A DNA stretch of 64,000 bases from Emmonsiellopsis sp. PD_33. Lineage: Eukaryota; Ascomycota; Eurotiomycetes; Onygenales; Ajellomycetaceae. Position 1 is the stretch's first letter; every line of letters begins with the position of its first letter. The notes under the pieces are model-generated. The model searched no databases, was not told the DNA's origin, and was given only the letters and a program-made list of their open reading frames with translations. The stretch covers positions 58,481 to 122,480 of the forward strand of contig JANTQF010000085.1 of assembly GCA_032988165.1 (NCBI GenBank), given 5' to 3'. This document shows, one piece after another, positions 56,772 through 64,000 of the stretch. Made by a program: the position numbers and the translations under genes.

Positions 56772-58795
56772 CTAGCACAAGAAATTCCTCTCCTCCAACC
56801 ACTGTGACCCAATCGCAAACGCCACCAGGTCCCCAGCACAATACAAATCCTCAATCCCACTTTCAATGCTCAGCATATCCTGCGTAGTCTGAAGGCGAGC
56901 GAATAGATCCTGTTCGAGTTGTGAGGTGAGCTTGCGGTTCTCCGACGACGACGAGGAGGAAGAGGAATGAAGGCCGTTTCCAATATGGTTCCCTTTTGAC
57001 GATTTGCTTGGACTTCCCGAGAGCGGTGTATTCATTTGGTTATTCGTAGTCCGCGGCCCAAGAGGTTGTCGTTTCTCCGGATGTATAGGCAGAGGCGTTT
57101 GCTTTTTCATAAGCATCTGGAGCAGGAATGAAAGCCAGACCAGATTGGTTCTTGGGTTGTAGGTTTTCCATTGACCAGCTTTTGCCGGGGTGCAGCTTGG
57201 GCTGAGAAGATCATCGTGGTATACTTCTGCCCGCATGCTGTAATTGTAAGGTTAGCATTGCTGCTCTGTTCCGATAATACCCTAGGAATTACTTACAATC
57301 TATAGGTGTCTCGCAGCAGTTTTTCATCCTCGTCTCGTCCTATAGAATCAAATATCTGCTTCTTGTCAAGATCTGACCAAGCAACATCTCCAGAGGTTTC
57401 ATCGGGAGCATCATCCGGCTCCAGTTCTGCCCTCGAAAGCGAATAGTCAATTATCGTAGTTTCTAGCCCGCTTAGGCCAAACCCTGTAGGGCTATCGTCC
57501 AACTGCTCGGTCGTTAACGTTGGTGGATCTGACAAATCATTTCCACGCTTCGTAGGCTTGATACAGATATTCCCGAGGTGAAGATCGCGATGCTGAATCC
57601 TAATTAATAATGACTATGCACGTATCTCGGCTGGGGGGATATATCCTACCTCAAACGCCGCAAACTGCTCAGCCCTCGCAAGTGCAAGCGCAACACCCCA
57701 GAATATATCATAAACCTGAAAAGTGGACGACCAGTTAAACTTCTCCAATTCATAGCCAGCATTGTCCATCTCCAAAATCGCCCATAGCTGGGTATCCGGG
57801 TACGATTTCTGCTTGCTCGGGTCAGGATTTAGACAGTCGTCTTTTGTAAGACTATACTGCGTCCACGCCTCCTGGTACCTTTCCGGAAACCGACCCTGAA
57901 CAACATGCACCTCTCGAAACCGCGCGAAGCCAGGAATAGGATCGAGCAATTTCAACAGCTGAACCTCCGAAACGATCTCCTGCACAGACGTAAACTTCTT
58001 AGACCCGACACCCCGCTGGGCACGGAGCGGGATGATCTTGAAAACCCCATCCTTGTACGCTTTCAGTCTGGCCAGGCGGGACTTGGAGAGGTTATATTTG
58101 GCAATATCCCGTCTGATGCGGAGCTGGTAGACCTCGCCGTAGGAGCCCTCGGCAATTTTTTCCACGGTGAACATGTCTCCAGCCCGTCTGGCCCAGCTGG
58201 CAAATCGCTGCACGCCCCTCGAGGATATGATGGACGATGCTTCCTTGAGAATGGGGCGGACGTAGGTGTTTAGTTTTAGGTCTTCGATCCAGCCGGAGGA
58301 TCTCCTGGGTTTCCGTTTAGACTGACAAGCTTCTTGTTCTGGTTGCTGAGGCGGTTGTTGGTTCCCATCCTTGTCGTTATTATATGTATCCTTCCAACCG
58401 GCGGGCTTATGTCTTATGCACACCTCAACCATTGGTTGCTCATGCGGAATAGTTTTGGTTTCTGTTCTTGGTTCATCCTCGACATATGGGAGGTTTCTTG
58501 TATCGAGTTTCTCCCCCATTCCCGGTTTCCTTTCCGTCCTCTCGTGGCCATGCGCATCATTCAACTGGAGGGCGGAAACTGCCTCTTGAACGGTGGTAAG
58601 AAGCCCATCAATATCCTTTTCTGCCTGCTCCTTGGCCGCGCCAACAACTGCTGATGCGGGATGTTCGCGCTCCAAAACTGCCCTGGGGGTGTCCGCCTTT
58701 CGCTTTCCGTATACTCTCCTCGAGGAGGAAGATTTTGAGTATTGTCTGCGCGGCTTCCTTGGGGAGGGTATTTCCGGGGGGGAGAGGGACGACAT
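56772..58795 (-). CDS. Haspin histone H3 kinase
   Basis: Complement(56772..57237, 57297..57592, 57650..58795), 635 residues. Residues 1-200 are basic and probably disordered. The divergent kinase domain has a glycine loop EGSYGEV (216-222), ATP lysine K253 (VFK), catalytic HRDLHLGN (383-390, D385) and the haspin-specific DYSLSR (from D431) replacing DFG. The first intron ends at ATTCAG so that AAFE joins HRD in frame. Haspin phosphorylates histone H3 Thr3 to place the chromosomal passenger complex at mitotic centromeres. A Ser-rich insert (about 555-575) interrupts the C-terminal lobe. I chose the second ATG because the upstream 21 residues are hydrophobic and not haspin-like. Confidence 0.9.
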
Positions 58796-59886
58796 GGCGC
58801 ACAGGAGACAGAATGCGAAAGGACACGGAAGTTGAAGAAAGAAGTTGGAGAGATTCAATAGAGTAGATGTTGGATATCAGATGTCGAGAGTATTGTGGTA
58901 TTTCCAAAAGGGGAATAGCTCAACAGTTGCTGAGACAACGGGTTAGACGGGATGACTAAGCCCTCTTTGTCTTTCATTCTTCATCGACACGAATATTGTA
59001 GGATTATTATTCTGTATTTCGTACGGGAGAGCTGGATATGTTTCTATTGCCTGTTATTCTAGCAATACAATAATAGCATCGTCTACGCGGAATATCTGGC
59101 GGATACCTGTCTGCTCGTCCGCTCGTCCGCAGCCAGCCCACCGTCGGGTGGTTTAGGAACGGGTTGATCTCATTCTTCATTCTTCGTCCATCATGCCTAC
59201 AGTCCCGTATGAGGTGCGGGGTGAGGGTCCCTAAGCACAGTCACATTGCAGACACCGTCTCCTATCTTCAGGCTGTGAGGAAAAGGGGGAATTCCCAACG
59301 GATGGCCATATCAGCGTCTGCTAAGAGGAAACACAGCAGGGATGATGGCCATGTCCGACGCGACGAGATTTTCACACAGGGTGGCTGTATTCAACCAGGA
59401 GAACTCGGGAGGAGAAAGAGGATTCCTTACTTATTACTTATTTATCACCTATTACCAGACACCATAATCATAAAATAGAATATTCATTCATATTGTCGTT
59501 GAAGTAGAAATCCCCGCCGTCTCCCAGCCAATCACCGCCGCCCGCATCTTTTTTTCCCTTCGACATCCATTTATTTATCAGACGCTAAATCCGCTTCCCG
59601 AGGCCGCATGCCAGCTTGTGTCTGAATTCTCTGCTTATCGCCGCCCGCCCGCCAGCTTTAATTAACTATTAATTAGCTGGGCAGTTGATTCTCCCTGTCC
59701 TTGGGAGTCTGTCTCTGTCGCTGTCACCCACCGCGTTGAGACACGCGACCATTTCCTCCCATCTCCATCCCCCGTGTCCCCCCCTTCTCGTCTCTCCCAT
59801 CTCCCTCTCCATCTCCGTCTCCGCCTCCCACGCGTCGTCCCTCGCCGATAACTCTCTCCCGCGGCTCCTCATGCCGATGTCTCGTC
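58796..59886. promoter_or_regulatory. Divergent intergenic region, haspin and Mdm34
   Basis: 1.1 kb between divergent starts. A long CT-rich leader (about 59700-59880) precedes Mdm34, and TTAATTAACTATTAATTAG lies at about 59658. No gene. Confidence 0.55.
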
Positions 59887-61680
59887 ATGGCGTTCAACTT
59901 CAACTGGTCGCCGCTCATGGCAGACGCCGGCTTCTACACCAGGGCCCAGGATCTGCTCACGGCCGCCCTGAACAAGTCGCCTAAGCCCCCCATCATCGTC
60001 GACGACATCGTGGTCACCGAGCTCAACCTGGGCTCCAACCCGCCCGAGCTGGAGATCCTCGAAATCGGCGACCTGGCCGAGGACCGCTTTCGCGGCATCT
60101 TCAAGATGTCCTACGCTGGAGACGCCTTTTTGACCCTCAAGACCCGCGTCCAGGCCAACCCGCTCAACACCTATCTCCTCACCCGCCCGGCCTTTACCTC
60201 GCCGCAACCGCTCGCCGCTGCGTAAGTCTCGCGTGGTGATGGCCCCTTGTTGATGGCGATTTACTGACACGGGTTTGCCCCTAGGACCGGCCTGACCATC
60301 CCCCTCCAAATCACCCTCTCCGACATCAAACTCTCCGGCTTTGTTATCCTCGTCTTCTCCAAGCAAAAGGGCATCACCGTCGTGTTCAGAAACGATCCCC
60401 TCGAGTCGTTAAAGGTGTCGTCCACCTTCGACTCGATCCCCTTTGTCCGTGACTACCTGCAGAAAGAAATCGAGGGCCAGCTACGAATACTTTTCATGGA
60501 CGAACTCCCTGCCATTATACATCGACTCTCCTTGCGATTATGGGGCACGGAATATGCGGAAAAGGAAACCACCTCGAACCAGGTTCCGTCAGAGGGACCG
60601 GGCCAGGACCCGTTGTTGAACCCTCCGCAGGATCCTGTGGATTCCTCTGGTAATGTTTTGTCGACTACCGAAATCGCATCTCTATCCCTTGATTCCGGCG
60701 TTGAAATGCATTCCCTTTTCTCCCAAAAGAACGTCCTCCGCCTTGCCACATTAACGGATTCCCAGCGTACACTGTCCCTGTTCACCCCATCTATCAAGGA
60801 GGTTGTCTTTAGAGCCTGGACCGGATCAATGGAACAAAACGATGGGGCCAGTCCGAGCGGGATCGCTTCCCCCATGAGTCCTTCACTATCAAGGACTCAC
60901 TCGCACGTCGCAACGCCATCCCTTTCAATGCAGGAGTCTGCAGGCATGCTATCCCCGCAGAGTCGCCCGGCGCTTCCCGCTTCGGGGTTCAGTGGATACG
61001 GACTCAGCATGGGCGCAGGCCGCCATTCCAAGGCGCATTCACGGAAACGAAAGAAGCGCGTGGTTGACCTCCGCCGACGCAAGAATGTCGACGATCTGGA
61101 GAGTGTCAGTGGAGAGAGCACATACACAGAGACTACCAGCGGCGCCTCTGTATTTTCCGGCTCCACTTCTGTAATTCCAGAAGAGAATACCGACGACCCC
61201 GTCACCCCTCCCATCTCGCCTCAACAAACTATCCGACGACCTACTCTGCGAGAGCGCATTGGTGTACGGGACGGCGAAAGAACCGTGCGAAGAAACATCC
61301 CCCTAGAGTTTGCCCAGAATACCGCCGCCCAACCTACACAGCCATCAAACGACCTTGACAGAATCGCGATGGCTGCGCCCCGGCCCGAAGCCACGCAACC
61401 TCTGCTGCAGGAAACGGCCCCTATCAGAAATCTCCGCTCCTACTCCCCCGAAAAACGCGAGGGGTCCAATTTTGCGTCTTCATCTCGCGACTCGCAACCG
61501 CGTCCACCATCCTTTGCCGAGGCCGCCCATAACGGCGGCATTCTGGAGCAGGCGTGGATGATGAAGATGGCTAGCGAAATCGCACGGAGAATCCAAGACG
61601 AGAAGGCGGGAAGCGATACTAGCAGCGGCTTTTGGGAACGCTCCCGCACCCATACGCCGCCGCCGGCTTACCGCCATTAA
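59887..61680 (+). CDS. mdm34: Mdm34, ERMES complex subunit
   Basis: Join(59887..60221, 60285..61680), 576 residues. The N-terminus MAFNFNWSPLMADAGFY is the family signature, followed by an SMP lipid-transfer domain (about 1-195) including PPELEILEIGDL and FVRDYLQKEIEGQLR. The remaining two thirds are Ser/Pro-rich with a basic RKRKKRVVDLRRRK patch (about 315-330) and a conserved short segment near the end (EQAWMMKMASEIARRI). Mdm34 sits at the outer mitochondrial membrane and tethers it to the ER with Mmm1, Mdm10 and Mdm12 for phospholipid exchange. The intron has GTAAGT, a TACTGAC branch and CTAG. Confidence 0.95.
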
Positions 61681-62298
61681 TCTTACCTCCGCTGTGTTGA
61701 TACGATATATCTCCCACTCTCCCAGACCAAGACTGGGCCTTAATGATCGCTAATGACCTGTTTGTATCTATAATTATTTCCGCGTTCGAGTTTACTTTGC
61801 TTTGCTTTGTTTGTACCATAGGCGCATGAGGGAGTGTGTTTTGGAACTTTTTGGATACCCTTTTGGCATCGGTCTCTATTATGGTGGGGATCAGGAAAAG
61901 GGGGAAGGAAAAAATACCTAATCGGCTGCTCATTTCTTTTTTTATTTTATTATTTTTTTCTGTGTATATTTGGCTTTTGCAGCACTCTTCACTCACTCCA
62001 TTTCCTTTGTGATAAAATATGTTTGTACGTATGTATTGGCCAGATAGTTGGGCTAATGTTAGCCAGTTGAACTGGATACTGAATAGCCTTGAAATTGCTT
62101 TCAATTCATTAGTTGTTACCCATTGTCCTCCGTAGACTCAAAAGGCGCTGGATGTTGTGCAGCTTGGTGGCCGCGCTAACCACAACTTCCCCAACTAACC
62201 CTCCAACCTCAAAATTCCCCGATTTGTCTCGTGTCCTCACCACCACCCACTCCCGCTCCCACGACCACAACCCGCGACCACGGTGGTACGTCGCAGCC
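61681..62298. other. Intergenic between Mdm34 and CCDC47-like gene
   Basis: 618 bp holding the Mdm34 3' UTR (T-rich around 61935) and the promoter/leader of the next gene. No gene. Confidence 0.6.
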
Positions 62299-63859
62299 AT
62301 GTCCGGCCTCCTCCAGAACCTGCTCAAGGGCGACTCCAACTCGCCGTCCCCCGCTCCCTCCGCCGATGACGCAGGTACGTCGTCGATCTCCCAACCTCCC
62401 CTGCCCAAGCTCCCATCCAAGCTCCCCTACCTCCCCAACCCCCAAAAACAAACACAAACAACCCCCTAACCAATCCCCCCACAGACTTCGCCGACTTCCC
62501 CGGCGCCCCCGAGGCCCCCCCAGCCGCCCTGCCCATCTCAGCCGCCTCCTCCGCGCCCTCCGCCGCCACCACCCCCTTAACCCCCCTCGCGGCCGGGGCC
62601 GGGGCTGGGGCCGGCACAGTACCATACACAAAATGGTACCGCGTCTGGGAACGCACAACGCCCGCAGACTTCATCCAGGAAGCCTTCATAATCCCGTTCA
62701 TCTTGGTCATCGTCGCCTTCCACGTCTGGGGCACGCGCAAGAACCGGCGCCGGGCCGCGCGGTGGGCCGCCGCGCACGTGCCCGTGCTGCAGAGCGAGTT
62801 TGCGGTTGTTGGGTATAGCGGGGTGGCGCGGCCAGCGCCAGCAGCGGCTGCGGTCGAGGCGGAGGGGTTAGCTAGGGCGTCAGAGGATGCGGCGGCGGCG
62901 CCGGAGTCTGTGCTGAAGGAGAAGAGCGGGCAGGAGTTCGCGACGTATGCGACTGGGCGGGCGAATGTGGCGTTTGTCGATGTGTCGATTCAGTTGCTCA
63001 AGCGGTTTAATCCGCTGTATTTGATTGGGGATCATGTTGTTAGTTTGTTCTTTGACTCGTGGCCGAGTCCTGTGGAGAGGGTGGAGTGTGTGGCGTATTC
63101 GTTTGATGGGAAGGAGAGGGAGTTGGTGCCGGCGCCGAAGCCGGAGAGGGAGGCGATTGGCAAGGGGAGTGCGTCCGGGTATGATGGGTTTGTGTTTGCC
63201 GTTGTGCATAAGAATAGTATGCGACGGCTGCGCGAGGATCGATATGATGTTACCTTGACGTTTACGAAGGATAATGCCAAGTTGCCTGAGTGGGTGACTG
63301 TGATGAGTGAGAGTGCGGAGATTACGGATATGATGCTTACGGCTGATCTGGTCAAGGCGGTTGAGGAGGCCGGGCAGGATTTTGAGTATTTGATCGTTAC
63401 TGATCAGCCGCTGGATAAGCCTACCAAGTACGTTCTACCAACGCGTATATAATATGCACAAGATTACATCTAACTAACTAACAAACAAACAGAATCGACG
63501 AAACCACCCCGCGCAAACGCATCTACCTCTCCCTCCGCCTCCCCACATCCAACACATCCACCCTCCCAATCTTCACCCACTTCCTCCGCCTAACCGACCG
63601 CCTCGTCTCGGCCGCCCACTTCCGCGCCGAAGTCTCGCGCAAGCTGCGCAACACGCGCGAGGACGAGATCCGCAAGCTGAAGCGGGCCGATGAGGAGGAG
63701 AAAGCCGAGGAGAGGAAGGTTGCCGCGGAGAAGTTGAAGAAGGAGGAGAGGGAGAGGTTGTTGAGGGGGATGTCGGCGGAGGAGCAGAGGAAGTATTTGG
63801 AGAAGGAGAGGGAGAGGGAGCAGAAGAGGGGGATGAAGAGGGCGACGAGGAGGGGGTAG
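62299..63859 (+). CDS. CCDC47-like ER membrane protein (DUF1682)
   Basis: Join(62299..62374, 62485..63427, 63493..63859), 461 residues. A short Ser/Pro-rich N-terminus and an Ala/Gly/Pro linker precede WYRVWERTTPADF and one membrane segment (about 88-106). A globular region follows (FVDVSIQLLKRFNPLYL, FDSWPSPVERV), and the protein ends with a Lys/Glu/Arg-rich coiled coil (about 400-461). This is the layout of CCDC47, the PAT-complex subunit that helps multipass proteins insert at the ER translocon, and the family is also linked to ER calcium. Introns have GTACGT donors and ACAG acceptors. Each of exons 2 and 3 goes from C-rich to G-rich. Confidence 0.9.
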
Positions 63860-64000
63860 GTGGGATATTGGGGACCGGTTAATTAGCAACGGAAGCAAAT
63901 CGACATGGTGCTCTCCACTAATATCACTTACTACTAGTCCGGGTACTTGCACTTCTGCGTCAGCTTTCTCATAACCCCATACAAAAGTCGCTTTTTCGTG
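63860..64000. other. Right edge, 3' flank of CCDC47-like gene
   Basis: These 141 bp hold no recognisable feature. Confidence 0.6.

Noticed and set aside
58796..58858. Upstream ATG adding 21 residues to haspin
   Set aside because: The added residues are hydrophobic and would act as a signal anchor, unsuited to a nuclear kinase; the following ATG starts a normal basic N-terminus.
1..64000. tRNA, rRNA and CRISPR search
   Set aside because: No tRNA-like B box with matching arms and no rRNA or spaced-repeat pattern was recognised by eye. A tRNAscan run would settle the first.

Overview
This window comes from a filamentous ascomycete nuclear genome. Genes carry short introns of about 50-110 bp with GT..AG ends and CTAAC/CTGAC-like branch sites, and the gene set is fungal (Tlg2, Mdm34/ERMES, Cdc37, Rtt103, Mdl1, Mnn2-type mannosyltransferase, MpaB-like oxygenase). 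The exon layout and protein sequences fit Eurotiomycetes. A retrotransposon that has lost every CpG suggests Onygenales (CpG-free repeats are described in Coccidioides), but that placement is an inference. I found 23 protein-coding genes and one complete but decayed LTR retrotransposon. I found no tRNA, rRNA or CRISPR array.

Left part (1-16 kb): the N-terminal half of a TALE homeobox regulator runs off the left edge on the minus strand, preceded by about 7 kb without a convincing gene. Then come an NADPH/FAD reductase lacking a flavodoxin domain (-), Mediator subunit 20 (+) and calmodulin (-, six exons, the first being only the ATG). A Ty1/copia element (16117-21347, ACTTG target duplication, 114-bp LTRs) sits 152 bp upstream of the calmodulin start codon and splits its promoter from the native upstream DNA.

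Middle (21.8-34 kb): a butanediol-dehydrogenase-like enzyme, a benzaldehyde-lyase-like thiamine-diphosphate carboligase and a divergent MpaB-like oxygenase form a possible three-gene metabolic group. Housekeeping genes follow: Tlg2 t-SNARE (+), Rtt103 (-) and clathrin light chain (+), the last two sharing a 478-bp divergent promoter.

Right part (35-64 kb): two tandem acyltransferase-3 membrane proteins (-), a GT71 mannosyltransferase (+), Cdc37 (-) divergent from the mitochondrial ABC transporter Mdl1 (+), and an equilibrative nucleoside transporter (-). A minus-strand run of small catabolic enzymes comes next (metallo-beta-lactamase-fold hydrolase, carboxymuconolactone decarboxylase family, 3-hydroxyisobutyrate dehydrogenase family), then haspin kinase (-), Mdm34 (+) and a CCDC47-like ER protein (+).

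Exon structures were derived by hand. All are in frame across every junction and give protein lengths normal for the families. Points that stand out: the transposon in the calmodulin promoter, its CpG-only decay, the benzaldehyde-lyase-like active site, the flavodoxin-less reductase with a CCGGGCC motif, and a C-rich to G-rich polarity along many exons that restarts at each exon.
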